Assembly (NCBI GenBank): GCA_965153455.1
Contig: OZ234493.1
Location: 35,392,213-35,456,212 of the forward strand
Reading direction: 5' to 3'
DNA length: 64,000 bases
Origin: Sphagnum compactum
Lineage: Eukaryota; Bryophyta; Sphagnopsida; Sphagnales
The notes under the pieces were generated by a model that worked only from the letters and a program-made list of their open reading frames with translations, was not told where the DNA came from and searched no databases. Made by a program: the position numbers and the translations under genes. The first letter of the stretch is position 1. Each line of letters begins with the position of its first letter. Of the stretch, positions 35,701-47,909 are shown piece by piece.

Positions 35701-35732
35701 CATTTTATGACCAAATGGGCAGAGAAAAGAAG

Positions 35733-35852
35733 CAATAGTTGGCCTGCAATAAGGACCCATTACTGTTTTAATGTCTTCTGGGCACAAGGCACCAATAGTC
35801 GGCCTGGAATAAGGACCCAATGCCAATTTAATGTCTTGGGGGCACAAGCACA
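35733..35852 (-). repeat. 60-bp tandem duplication
   Basis: The unit caatagttggcctgcaataa (35733) recurs at 35793 with scattered differences; a weaker third piece may precede it. Because the period is a multiple of three, a minus-strand frame (35596-35898) shows a 20-residue repeat (LGPYSRPTIGALCPEDIK / MGPYCRPTIASFLCP). I do not recognise this protein and doubt it is a gene. Confidence 0.7.
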
Positions 35853-36141
35853 TGCTCCAACTTGCATTGGAAACTAAGCTGCGTTTAACTCTTTGCACTT
35901 GGTTAGTGCTTAGCCAAGGATAACCTTAGCATAACCTTCACAAATGATGTTAGTTTCGCCAGAAGCATGGATGATGGGGACAGAGTAGGCCCCCGAGCTG
36001 TAAGTGAGCACTTGAGGATCTAGACAGTTGGCTGAATGGCTGTCAGGGCAAGCAACCTGGAGAATGAAAATATTATTGAGTGGCTTATGGGTACAGCAGG
36101 GATAATTTCAAACAGCTTTTTGTTCCTGCTGTCTTTTTTTC

Positions 36142-36312
36142 CTTGTGTTTTACAATCATCTTATGAATCACAAGACATAGTTCCAGCCGTTTGCTTGTGT
36201 TTTACAATTATATGAATCACAAAATATTGTTGTTGCCGCTTGCTTGCTTGCTTGCTTGCTTGTGCTTCACAATCCTTTGAATCACAAAACAGAATGCCAG
36301 CCATTTGAATGA
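36142..36312 (+). repeat. Three imperfect 50-70-bp units with a (GCTT)n run
   Basis: Blocks of gtgttttacaat...tgaatcacaa...gccagccgtttgctt recur three times. The second is followed by about six GCTT tetramers (36238-36262), probably a slippage expansion of the unit end. Confidence 0.7.
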
Positions 36313-36399
36313 TTGAATCACTCAAGTGGTGGAGATCCAGTGGAATTAGCCCTGCAGACATTTGATTTATACTGCAGAAGTGGGTCCCTGTAATTTCTG

Positions 36400-37705
36400 T
36401 TAGAAACACTCACTCCCAAGGCTTGAAACATGATCACTGATATCTACAGGTGAGACAAAATTATGGGTCCCTAACTTAGTATCTACGAAGATGGGCCAAC
36501 TTCTTTCCAAGTTTGGATGTGAAAATTTGGTTCCAAGTTAAAGGGATGTTTTTCTGCCCCAACATTCAATCACTAACTTTTTTTTGGGTCCATACCACTG
36601 CCAGCTAACTGCTACTGCACAGCGAAGATTTTGTATATAATAGAAAGTACTGTGGGTAGTAGCTGTATCCACTCGAGAGCACCTGTTCCACACGTGACAC
36701 AGCTGCATTCACTTTTGTCTTAGGCTTCAGCCAAAAACAAAGATCCTTTGCAGGGTCTGAGCCAAAATGGGAAGCTAATATAATAGAATAAGAATAACTC
36801 CACACCAAACATGGCGCAAGAACCTGAATCTGTAGTCTCTTATACTCCATTTAGACTGACGTCTTTGATTTGAGATGTCACTAAAGCTTCACCAAAAAAT
36901 TAGGTTTGGTTCCATCCTCAGCAAAGCCATATGAACAGCGTTCTTTCTCTCAGTGCATTTAGACATTCCCTTTCAGAAGGCACTTTACCTGAGGTAACAT
37001 CTTGCAACTTCATCCAATTGCCAGGTTTTCTTGCTAGTAGGTAGTGGTCTTTTGCTACTCTTTATCCAAACAGGCATGCTGGCATAATTTTGTTTGCTAA
37101 GTTTTGGGCTCCAAAGAATGCCAATCATACACACCCAACAGTCTGGCACCACAGTCTGGCAAATGGAGTAGTGGTGGCAGGCATCCTCCAAAAAAGACAA
37201 GAGCTGTACCCCACTGCCTGCCTGCCTGTCTGCCTGCCTGCTTGCCCCCCTGGCTACCACCACCCATCTTTGATATTTGCCAAATATCTTTTTCTTGATG
37301 ATCATGAGGTTGGGCATTGCTCACAATTTGGTGGGGGGAGGGAGTTGTTTGTGGTGGTTTGGACCATATCATTATCAGGGCCTCTATCACCACATACATA
37401 CCTATGCTTCCAAATTCTGCCAAAAGTAGGTGGATGTAAATAGAGGCTCTTTCATCTTTCCTCCCTTTCAAGAGGGGCATGTTGATCTGTACTTACCTGG
37501 AAGGTGAAGTAAGTTAAGCTCTAAATTCATCCAACACCCATTTGTTGCAGAATTCAAACTTAGTTTTTACATTATAGTAAACATGTCAGTTTCCAGACAT
37601 GGGTTTTAGGCATGGTTATTTTTCCCTATTGAGCTTGCAACAAATGCTACTCTCACCCTTTCTAACACTCGCATGAACAGGGTGATTTCTCTGCAATCCT
37701 AGTTA
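36400..37705. other. Intergenic region
   Basis: Balanced composition. It holds a (TGCC)n-type run at about 37214-37246. Frames of 80-127 codons around 36985-37480 overlap on both strands across this run and lack domain features. Confidence 0.45.
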
Positions 37706-38042
37706 GAGCATCTCCAGCAGCTCAGTATGTGACCCTGCAACTCTCATCCCAGGTTAGTTATTTGTTTTTTCCACCCCCACCCATAAAACTAAAACTGGGA
37801 CTACTAATAGCAAACCACCTCGACCAATCATTATGATTGGCCAATCAGAAACAGGGAGCAGCAGTCAGATCATTTTTATCACAGTGTTCTCTAGCAGGTA
37901 TTAGGTTTCGTTGTGCCTTTTCACCAGCCTGAGCAAACTGTGCAAAAATGCTGGGCCAAAACCATTTTGCAGAGCCAAACCGGCTTTTCTTCATCCAATT
38001 TTAATTTGTAGGGTCATATACTGAGCACCACTGGAGTTGCTC
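37706..38042 (+). mobile_element. MITE copy B (gagcatctcc terminal repeats)
   Basis: The left end gagcatctccagcag...ctcagtatgtgaccctgca is mirrored at the right end by tgtagggtcatatactgagc...ctggagttgctc. This gives a terminal inverted repeat of some 35 bp with one small gap. Flanks are tta (37703-37705) and ata (38043-38045), a near match to a 3-bp duplication. At 337 bp with no coding frame, it is a typical MITE. Confidence 0.85.
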
Positions 38043-39550
38043 ATATGTTGCTAACTATAAGGGCTATCTATGATCATTCTGCTTACAAAAAGGCTTCCAC
38101 TTGCACTCAGGGGAAAGTAGCACGGCTGGAGTGTATGTGTGTGCATCCAATATCTTGTGGGGGACAAGAACAAAAACTGGGTCCTCCATTATTCAAATAG
38201 ATGTAGGAACAATCCATACACTTAATTATTGTTGACACTTTTCTAGCACGTAATTATCAAATTCAGATTCATTCGCGTACTTTCATGGGTACTTTCCCTT
38301 CATCCATAATGAATTAAGACAATGCGATATCACAAATTTTGTATTCTCACTCATGTTTTTTTACTTTACTAGATTTGCAGGGTCTTTTTTCTTGTTAGCT
38401 ATTTGGCTAAATTTCACCACCAAAAATAAGCCCTGTACCTATTAGACAGTTGTTTTGATTTTCATAGCAAGCAACCATGGGTTTATTGGTAGCTCTCTGG
38501 AGGTGTATAAAGCCTCCAACACAAATGGGAGTGTTGAGAGTGAGGAGAGGGCATGTATGACATTGATCAATATGCAACATAGTATGATTAGTAGCTTTGG
38601 CACTAATTGTATTATCTTCAGAAATGTTCAAATCTTGAGATTTTATAAATTTTCAAATTAAAAAAATTGTGAGGGAAAACATTGAATCATCAAAAATATT
38701 TTACTTGTTGAAATGAAAATTTCAAAAATTAATTAATTAACATGGGTGGAAGCTGCCAATGTACTTCGGGATGTCATTAGTCATTACCAATTTTGGTATG
38801 GTATATAAGCATTCACTTGGTATAAACTAGTGTTTTTCAGTTCTTAGGAGGAATCATCGGATTTGGTTCTTAAAAATTTCAAGGGATTGATTTTGGTTTC
38901 AATTTGTTTAGGGTAGTTTCATTCTCGATTCTAGAACCTAGTTGCAAATTGGACCGATTCCAGGTACCTGTTCCATAACCTTCACTTCCAGTAACTTTCA
39001 TTTCACTCCCAACATGCAAAACAACCCAAAAACTTGAAAATTTGAAACCTAATTTCAAATTGAACCAATTTCAGGTCTGGGTTCCAAAATCAGTAATTCC
39101 AGTTCCAATATGCAAAACAACCAAAAAATTTGGAAATACCTGAAGAAAAATACAAATGATTGAAAATTTCAGTCCAATAAAAATGAAACATTTTGTCATT
39201 GATAAACTTCAAACTACATTACATATTACAAGGTCCAAACCTAAAAATGTCATGAAACAAAAATAAAAAGTTTTATTCCAATTTTTTTGCTATTACAAAG
39301 GTTTGAAAATGTCAAACCTATTTCTAAACTAGCGTATTTTAAAGCTTTAATCTATTCTAAATATCTTAAAAAGATTAACACCATTTTTTTTTGCCATTTG
39401 GTTTCATGTTTAAGGTTTCATCCAATAGTCGCACCACCTTGAAATATGGTCTTCTTAGCTTTTAATTTAACTATAACAGATTTAATTTTGCCCTATTTTT
39501 CCCTTCACTCAAAATTTATCTAAACAGCCCCAAATATGTCCCAATACTAT
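38043..39550. other. Intergenic region with weak internal repeats
   Basis: Around 38940-39125 a roughly 95-110-bp block (caaattggaccgattccagg / atgcaaaacaacccaaaaa) occurs twice. At 38829 agtgtttttcagttctt faintly resembles the hAT-like terminus. No gene is visible. Confidence 0.45.
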
Positions 39551-39554
39551 CCTC

Positions 39555-39810
39555 AAAAATGATATTGCACATTTGTAGGTCTACAAGTGAGTTTTATAAT
39601 TCACATAGGTGGAAAAAAAAATGATATTGCACACTTGCAGGTTTATGAGTGGTTTTTTTCAACTCACATAAGTGACAAAACAAAATGATATTTCTCATTT
39701 GTGTGTTCTCGAGTGATTTTTTAAAATTCACGTTGATGACAAAGTATAATGATATATCACATTTGCAATCCTATAAGTGTTTTTTTAATCACAGAGATGA
39801 CCAAAGCAAG
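39555..39810 (+). repeat. Four-copy tandem repeat, 61-65 bp
   Basis: Units begin gatattgcacatttg at 39561, 39622, 39687 and 39751, each followed by aagtg-gtttttt-aattcacat-gatgac. Copies are diverged, so the array is old. Confidence 0.8.
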
Positions 39811-42800
39811 AGGATGAACAACAACATCCTTAGGAAAGCGATAATGGTTGTTGCCTAAAGAAGAGGAAAAACATTTACCAAACCACCATCGCAACAATCA
39901 TCACTAGTAGCACAACACCTCAATCTACATTGAATACTAAGTAAAAACCTACATTGCACCAATGAGTAGTTAGAGATGAAAGCTGGCTAATGTAGATTGC
40001 CTCTGCCAATAACAGTGAGATCCAGCTCTTTCAATCAAAGATTGCTGTGATGTGCAGGTCATCTAATTTTTCTTTGTATTGGAGATGGTGGTGGTGGATG
40101 GGTGGGCTGGTGGTGGGTGCATTCATTCGTCCATGCAAAGCCAAAGCCAATTTCCTTCCTCTGCTGGAAGCCTGAGGGTGTACCCATTTACTGGAGCCTG
40201 TTTCCATTCATGGTGGCAGTTCCATCCCCCTAGCCCCACCACCCTCCCTGCATGATAATTGCCAGTTAAGTCCGACCACCATTATACACATTTAACATGA
40301 TAGAATGGAGTTGTGCTTTGTGAGTTGTGACCCCCAAAAAAAGCTTGATCATAGAAACAGTACACATACTCCATGTACAATTCACACTTGGAGACTAATG
40401 GGAGGATATTATATTATATTGTATTGTATTACTTTGTTTAATCAGCATAATTATTTTCTTTTACTTTAGTATGAACTCTTTTCTAAAGTAGTGTAGTTTT
40501 GACCCCTTGAGTATTACCACCTCAGAGCATGTCATCCTCTAGTTAGTCCTGGTGAAAAAGAAAATAGTTGACTGGAAATGTACACAAAAGCCTGACAATC
40601 ACAGAGAAAATGAGAATGTCCAATTGTGTTCATGAACCACAGCTTTCAGAATCAAACATTTTTCACATGACCTAGCCAACATTTCACTTGGCTCTTGGAA
40701 TTTGGTGCAAACTCCAAGAGGCAATTGAAAGAAGTTCTTTTGGGAGCCAGACAAATTAGATCAAAGTTCATTGTCATTTTCCCCTTTTATTTGGGTCAAT
40801 TGCGCATTTTACTTCCCTCTAATGGTGTCTCTTCTGTGTCTTTCAACCCTTTGATCATCCATCCACCCACAACTCAGCTTTTTCCTCCTCCTCTACTATT
40901 ATTTGAAGTGCTGCCTGGGGTAATGGGTTGGCCATGCATGCACCCAAAAGAAGAAAGTCAGAGAAACTAGAATAGAGGCCTTGAGTCTCCACCACCCTGT
41001 GGGTGGTTAACTAGTGCAGCTCACAAAACTGGGACATGACATTCATGTAGTAACTACATAAATTGATGTTGATGGTTCACCTAAAAGAACTCCCCTTACC
41101 TTATTTGTTGCACTTTCAATTTGGGACAGAATATCTTCTACCCTATACTTTGACCATCCCATTTGTGTTGCCAATAATTCATTTGTGATACTTGCTCTTT
41201 GGCTGGAGATTCAAGGGGTCAACAAGCAACATCCATGGACCAGCAATAATTCACTTACGAGGCTTGCTCTTCAGCTTGAGGTCAACAAATAACAGCTATG
41301 GCCAACAACAGTTTTGGCACAGCAGGGCAAACTCATCTGCTAATGATTTTTTGTCTTCACATATTCGCTCACATCTGCACTCTTTCTGCTACCAAACCTA
41401 GGCCTCCCACAAAACACACAACTCCACCACAGGCAGGCCTACCTTGTTGGCATGCCAAAGAAAGTATCTGTAGGTACAACTAACCTACCAGTCATGGGAT
41501 CACTTCCATTCAAATGTGTGAATCCACTCAATTGGTAGTTTAAGGGGTTTTTTTTCCAAGAATACCTACCTAATATTTTAGAGCATTAGCAAATACTTAA
41601 TTTTGCTGGACATATAACCTAGTCCAAAAAAAAAACTGGATTCAATAAAGTTATGCCTAATGTCCCTGACACTGGGGCTCAGTAGCCCTCAATTTTGTTG
41701 AAATTTGAAATTGCGGACTAATTCCAAAGTGAGGGTGAAAAAAGTACAAAAGGAAAAAATAGGACTCAAGTCCTTTTTCACAGTTTCCCCAAAATTGGGG
41801 ACCAATTCAAAAGTGAGGATAAAAACATGTATAGGAGAAAAATAGGGTACTAAACTCCTTTTCTCACTGAAACTGGTCTTCAAAGGGATTTCACTCCTAT
41901 TGTTGACTTGTCTTACTTGCACTTTCCTTTCTGCACAAAGTACTCTTCATCAACTCAAACCAAATCCTTCAAATTTCTGTGAAAGTTTCTGAAGTATTAC
42001 CAAATCTCATTGAATGGCACCCTAATCACTCAATTTCTCATTTCACTCCAATTGGGGTTGATACTTGACACAAGGATTTGAGGGTCAAACTAGGGCTGAA
42101 ACACAAGAGGACTTGGAGAAATTTTAACGTGTCAAGCCTCATCGAACTTATATGAAAGAAAATTTGAGAAATTCTCTAAATTTCTCTAAGCTAATGATTT
42201 TGGGGAACAAGGCTACCACCGCCTGTGGCGACCACCTCCCTAAAGGCCTACATCACATCGTGAATTAGATACTGGTCCCTGTCTTATTTGAGGCAATAAA
42301 GTATTGGCGAGTAAAGACAATAAAGGATTGGCCAGTAAAGACCTCTGCGTGCGGCGAGGAAATCAAAACAGAAAACAAAAACAAAAAACAAGAAAAACAA
42401 AAGTGCACAAGTAGTGTGCAAGAACCATGTCTGTAAATAGCTAGCTATTTACACATTTAAGGGTTCGCTCTCTCAAAATAACGAAGAAAACAAATTCCGA
42501 CCACCAAATCCCATTGGCCCGAGACAAAAATCTTCTTCAGGCTTACTACACATAACCCTATTTTGCTGAACATTGAAAAAATGGTCTCTTCCTACCATTT
42601 CCATTGGTCCTCTCAAATTCTTAGAAGTGAGAAAGAGTTGAAAAGATAAGTAAAAGAAAAAAGAGTCAAAAGAAAAGAAGATGTAAAAGAAAAAATCACA
42701 ACTGTACCTTTTGAAATCCAGAATTCAATTCACATTTGATGTCAAAAACATTGCAATTTTTATTTCTGAATCTTTCAAAAAATCTCCAAAATATTGAAAG

Positions 42801-43110
42801 AGCTGAATGTATTTGGCTTATGTGCCATTAAAATGTATGAAGTTGAAAAAACTAAACTAGGCTTGTGATGCTAACAAACAAAAGTTACAAATTGTATGCA
42901 CTTCCAAATTGCATGAAATCAAATGTCCAAGCTATGAAACTAGAATAGTATGAAATCAAGTGTCCAAACTATGAAATTACAACATTAAAAAAAAAAGAAC
43001 CCAAGCACTAGTGAAAAGCTGAATCTGAAATCCAAGCTCAAATCAAGCTCAATTTGAAAATCAAATGAATTTGAAATCTAAAATGTTGATGATCAAAGTT
43101 AAATGAAAAA
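39811..43110. other. Intergenic region
   Basis: No gene recognised. An imperfect duplication of about 84 bp starts at 41711 and 41795 (ttgcggactaattccaaagtg / ttggggaccaattcaaaagt). Short frames at 40695-40970 and 41192-41483 have no identifiable features. Confidence 0.45.
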
Positions 43111-43113
43111 AAA

Positions 43114-45822
43114 TCATATTGCAGTCTTGTCCACCATGTCTACTACCAAACCGGGAATTATCTTTGGATCAACAAGGAGTTGATTATAGTGGGGCAATTC
43201 TAAGATGAAGATGTGCCTAGAAGATGTGCTCATGTTCAAAACTTCAAGCGATTGTTGATTGTGAATCACATCTAACCTTTGCTTGCACTTTGGAAGCTCC
43301 ACATCAAATAACTTGTTTCAAAAAATTTCATCAACATCAATAGGTTCCTTACTTGGTTTTGGAGCTACTCCATCATCCTTTCTTGAAGAGCACCAATAGA
43401 ATTAGCTACATGCGATCTTTTTGGACCAAGATCACCATTAACTACAATAATAATAGATTTTTGTTGGGTAGAAACAACATTAGTACCATTAACATTGTCA
43501 TTAGTTACACCACCTCCTCCATCGGTAGGAACAAGTGAATTAACAAATATTGGATCAACTAGATCTTGATTTTGTACATCATGAACAAAATAAAATAAAA
43601 CCAAAAAACAACAAAAAAAGGAAAAACCAGAAGTCCTATAAAACAAAAACACATCACCAATAGATTCATAAGTCACAAATCAGACTATCAATAATTAGCA
43701 GTAATGCATTCACATCAACAATGAGATGTAATAGATGTGAAGAAACATGAAAATCTCATGGGCAAAAAATATGAATTAATAGAAACCAAATTAATGTGGT
43801 TAATTTAAAATGAACTTGTAGCAAAAGAAAGAAAGGAATCAAAAAGCCAAAAAAGAAAGAAACTAAAAACCTACAAACAAAAAAATAGACAAATAATAAA
43901 TGCCTTCATCTTGTCAAATGCCTCCTTCTATTCATTGAAATTTTCAATGTATAGAAGAAGACTACCTTTCAATTCATCGAATATGATATGTTGCACAAAG
44001 TTTTGTCCTTCATATGTTTATCAATTTAGTTATATTTACAACATTAGAAACCAAAAAGACATGAAAACCTTGAATGAAAGCACAAATTGAAAATAAAAAC
44101 AAAAAAATAAAACTCTAAACAATATAGAAAAAAAGAAAATTAAAAAAAAAGGAAGGCAAAAGAATTGATTTCACGTAAGATATAAAATCTCAGTGAGTCA
44201 TCAATTCCATACCATAATTTCATGAAAATGAAAACTTCCTCCAATGAGTTACTCCAACCCCTTGGTTATTTTCGTTTAGCAATTTTTTTTTCAAAATAAA
44301 AAAGTTAGAAGTTAGACTATCAATAATTAATAATAATTAATTGTCGGCATCTAAGGATGTAGTGAACCATGATCATCATTTTTTTTCATTTAGGTTTGTG
44401 GCATATGAACATCAGGCAAAGACTTGATTTACCATTAGGCCAAATAATCTAACATTAGTAGGCCAATTCTTTGAAGGTTGCAATGACATCATCCATAAGG
44501 CAATCAATGCGAGGTCTATGTAAAACACTTCATAATATCAATCTTTCAATTTTTAAAGAAACACTTTCACAAGATCTCAAAATTAACCCAAAGGCACCTA
44601 CACCAAAGAATAGTTTTTTAATCAACACTTTTGAATTTAAAACACCCCTTCATAAGAAAATTCATCATGCAAAAATAACCAAATTTCAAATTAAGACCAA
44701 CAAGAAACGTTAGTTGACAAATTGGTTGTGTTAACATTTTCCATTTTTATTGAATAAAAAGAACATCAAACTTTTTAATATTTTTTAGAAAATCAATATC
44801 AGAAGCACAAAAAATAGCTTCATTGCTTGTTATTGTCACCCAATGGTACTTCAAGTTGGTAAATATGTTAAAAAGAACTATCGATTTTCACAACTTATTG
44901 ATTCCGCTTCAATCTATTAACCCTTCTAATACCTATAATCAAGGATTCGATGTTGTGAATCACAATTTAAAAAATAGAAAAAAAAACTAATAATAAAATA
45001 ATGAAATGTGAACTTATTAGATGAAATAGTAAAATAAAAAATTACAAAAAAAACAACAAAAAAAAACAATATGATGAAAAAATAAAATAACAAATTTTTA
45101 CTTGGTTGGAGGGCATAGACTACTAGATAATTTTTTGCAACTTGAAAAATAATAAAAAACAACATATCCACAAGCCCCACTATAATGTCTTCATTTTCAG
45201 ACAAATTTGCAATGGACTTTTCTATATCATAACTTCAAAACTTTCTCCATTTGTTCAACACATTTTTCACCTTCAACTATGCATGTTTGTTGGCTTTTCA
45301 TTCTCCTTTGTTGACATTATCTAACTGTTTCATCAATTTCAATTCAAGAATTCAAAATTAAAAAAAACATCAATAGTAGGAAAGTCGTAGTTAAAGACAG
45401 TAACAATAGTGTGATTTGACGTAGAAATAGAAAAGACATTGAGAAAGAAATTCATTACCCAAACCATCAAAGTTTCTAATAGTCTAAGGCATTGAATGGT
45501 TGTAATAGTTTGGAAAAAAAAAGGATCAACATTTGTTTTAGAAAATTGAGTAGATTAACAAACTTAGGCAGTTGTAAGTAAATGTCAATCCATCATCAGA
45601 CCCCAAGAGACCACCACCTATAGAATTACAAAGAAGTGTGCATGGTGTAATAGGGACAAATCCAAAAACCTTGACATCAAAGAAAGGGTTGGGTTGGGTA
45701 GATGATAATGCATGGATAACATGATCTTGGATAATTGAATTTAAACAAGGCCCACTATAGAGCTTCTTGGAAGTTGGTTCATCTACATGCAACATTGATA
45801 AATCGAAGATTCTACAAAACAA
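43114..45822 (-). pseudogene. Exon-like remnants of an unidentified gene
   Basis: Three minus-strand patches look protein-like in an otherwise A-rich stretch. 45538-45812 starts after a good acceptor (ttttgttttgtag) and reads MLHVDEPTSKKLYSG...NPFFDVKVFGFVP...SIGGGLLGSDDG. 43365-43600 includes DLVDPIFVNSLVPTDGGGG and GDLGPKRSHVANSIGALQER. 43114-43355, after a frame change, reads KEPIDVDEIF, a stop, then NKLFDVELPKCKQRLDV. The frame change and stop suggest decay. I cannot name a family, and the patches may not belong to one gene. Confidence 0.3.
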
Positions 45823-46618
45823 AAATATATATATTTACAAGTTACAATGTCTTGGAAAAGAAAAGGAAAAAACAATGTTGCCTCATGCTAGCATAGCCAT
45901 AGCAAGAAAAAACAATGATATTGCAATAACAATATGATGTAAACAACAAAAAAAGATTGTCAAAGACGATGGTAGCTTTGATTATATGACACACTTACAA
46001 AAGAAACATAATGATTAATAAACATTGTAAGAAACAAGAAAAAAAAGACACTCAAATGGAGAATGCAAAACCCTATTTCATAAGCACACAAAATTTAAAA
46101 ATCAAAAGATTGTTAAAATCTTTTGACAACAACAAAAAGGAACTTGGAAGAAGATAGTTGGAGATGATGACTTCAACAAAGCCATGTATTTGCAAAAGTA
46201 AACATGGAACAAAAGAAATTTAAAATCTAAATATCATCACAATTTTCCAACAACACAAAAAAACAAAACATTGCTAACACAACCTTAGCAAGAGATGATG
46301 ACAATATTGAAAAAATAGGAATAAGGAGAACACAAAAGAAAATTGTTAGAGATGGTAAAGCTTTGACCATGCACTTGCAAAACAAACATAAAAAACAAAA
46401 CAACAAAAACAAGCACATGTCAAATCGCTACAAGAAACATGAAAAAGAATAAAAAGCTTTATTACACAATGCATAAACACAAAAACAAAGATTAAAAAAA
46501 AATCATGATGATATTTCAACAATGCTGAAAAAGAAGAATTTAATCAAAGATGATGGTGACTTTTCAATGTCAATGGCAAAAAAAACAAAACAAAACAAAA
46601 CGAACAACAATTAGCAAC
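45823..46618. other. A-rich intergenic region
   Basis: Plus strand dominated by aaaacaa-type sequence. The T-rich minus frames here code only Phe/Leu/Cys-rich strings. Nothing recognised. Confidence 0.5.
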
Positions 46619-46787
46619 CCAAAAAAAAAATAGAGGAAAGAGAGGGGAAAAGAGGGGAATGGAGAAAGGGAAGAAGCATAATAAGCATAAGAAAGGAGTA
46701 GGAGAGGAAGACGCATGAGAGAAGGAGAAAAGAAAGAAGACGAGGAAGATGGGAAAAAGGAGAAGAAGATGGAAGCCACTCCAAAAT
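46619..46787 (+). repeat. Polypurine tract
   Basis: About 170 bp of almost pure A+G (agaggggaaaagaggggaat and similar), with few pyrimidines. The minus-strand frames across it (46544-46816) are Phe/Ser/Pro/Leu strings from this bias. Mirror-like purine runs of this length can form triplexes; that is inference. Confidence 0.7.
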
Positions 46788-46909
46788 TTTTTAAAGACTA
46801 ACCTAAACATCTCCACCGTTTGCTAACCATCACCATTTGTTTTAGGGTAAGCTTTAGGGCGAAAAGAGAGTGAAAGGAAGTTGTAAAAAAAAACCGAAAG
46901 TTTCTTTAC

Positions 46910-47026
46910 ATAGGTGAAGTGTCTGAGAATAGACCCTTCCAGATTTTCTGCGGCTCCCCTTGGCCTACCAGCCTTGGGACCTTGACCTCAAATCTGAAAG
47001 GGTCTATTCTCAGACCCTTCTCCTAT
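46910..47026. repeat. Long-arm hairpin (foldback)
   Basis: The arms 46910-46946 and 46990-47026 are inverted copies of about 37 bp with three mismatches. The inner 26 bp (gtctgagaatagaccctt and onward) differ at one base. The loop is 43 bp. It could be a small foldback transposon or the template of a small-RNA hairpin. Confidence 0.85.
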
Positions 47027-47705
47027 ACAGATAGGGTTTTTAACTAAACAGTAGGAAAATGCGATTCCTGATTTCGATCCTTGAACCGCGTGACTAACTT
47101 AGCCGGTGAGTAGTACCTACGTAACCAGCCCGCTTGTTTACGGAACGCTTATGAAACCGACTGCCCGGTCTATAACGGCCCACGCCAGAGCTTAGAAGTG
47201 CAGGCGGTTAAGGAAGGGCTAGGTCGGGCGCCCACGCTTGTAAGTAGCCGTGGCGGAAAGTAACCGCCGTACGTCCAAACCGCATGTGAGACGACAGTGC
47301 TACCGACCGCACTTCACACGACAGCCGGCGACCGCGAGACTTGGGATTATTTTGGAACCGTCCGGCGGACACGTGAGTGAGCGACCGATGGACGGTGGCC
47401 GGCAAGCGTCAATAAATGGGAGCTTCTCGTCTTCCTGCAGTATCGTTCGCCTCGTACCCCTCGTCTTCTCGCAATCTCCGCTCTGTTGCAGACTGCTCTT
47501 GCAAAGGCTCTCTCTCGGTGCTATCCGCTTCTTGCCCTGCTCAAGCTTTGCGCCCAGTTTTCGGTGAAGAAGAAGAAGCGTTTTCTTTGGTTTTCTCACA
47601 GTGTGGTAAAGCGCCGCCTGTGTGTGTGTGTGTGTGTGCTCATTTTAGTCATCTGTTTCCAAGAACCCTCTCTCTCAGGGTCCCAGAAAGCTCTCGCAAG
47701 AAGAA
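47027..47705 (+). promoter_or_regulatory. Promoter and 5' leader of the AG-peptide gene
   Basis: G+C rises sharply against the flanks. From 47419 to 47705 the plus strand contains no ATG and is rich in C/T (ctcgtcttctcgcaatctcc and similar), as plant leaders often are. AATAAATG at 47411-47418 is a possible weak TATA element. A (GT)n run lies at about 47619-47637. If transcription started upstream of 47416, an ATG there would open a 107-codon frame overlapping the gene start. The ATG-free stretch after it argues that the start site is downstream. Confidence 0.5.
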
Positions 47706-47909
47706 ATGGCCTCCAAGACTAGCGCAGTCGCAGCCGTAATGGTGATGATGGCCATTGCGCTGATCATGCAGTGCAATGTGGCGATGGCGGCGGTGGATCC
47801 GCCCAGCCCTGCGCCGGCTTCAGGAAGCGCGTCCAGCTATCAGGCTTCTTTGGTGGCCGGATTGGTCGTAAGTGCGTTTTCTTTCGTCGTCGGATTCGCT
47901 TGGTTATAA
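47706..47909 (+). CDS. Arabinogalactan peptide (AG-peptide), GPI-anchored
   Basis: It encodes 67 residues. Residues 1 to about 28 are a signal peptide (short N-terminus with one Lys, hydrophobic VMVMMAIALIM, cleavage near AMA-A). The mature core has AVDPPSPAPASGSASS, with Pro at 32, 33, 35 and 37 in the Ser-Pro/Ala-Pro context that is hydroxylated and O-glycosylated with arabinogalactan. Residues 49-67 are a hydrophobic tail, with small residues (S39-S44) as a likely GPI attachment site. Size and order match plant AG-peptides of the AGP16/20/22 type, which sit on the outer face of the plasma membrane and act in wall and developmental processes. The start context gaaATGGCC is good, and it is the first ATG after a long ATG-free leader. 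Other short secreted GPI proteins are possible, but less likely. Confidence 0.8.
   Translation: MASKTSAVAAVMVMMAIALIMQCNVAMAAVDPPSPAPASGSASSYQASLVAGLVVSAFSFVVGFAWL

Noticed and set aside
47050-47140. Possible tRNA gene in either orientation
   Set aside because: Parts resemble tRNA arms, but no proper B box, acceptor stem or anticodon arm could be assembled.
47416-47739. 107-codon plus-strand frame overlapping the AG-peptide start
   Set aside because: Its translation is Ser/Cys/Val-rich, partly from the GT run, with no recognisable domain, and it lies in what looks like promoter and leader. The overlapping 67-residue frame has a complete signal peptide, AGP core and GPI tail.
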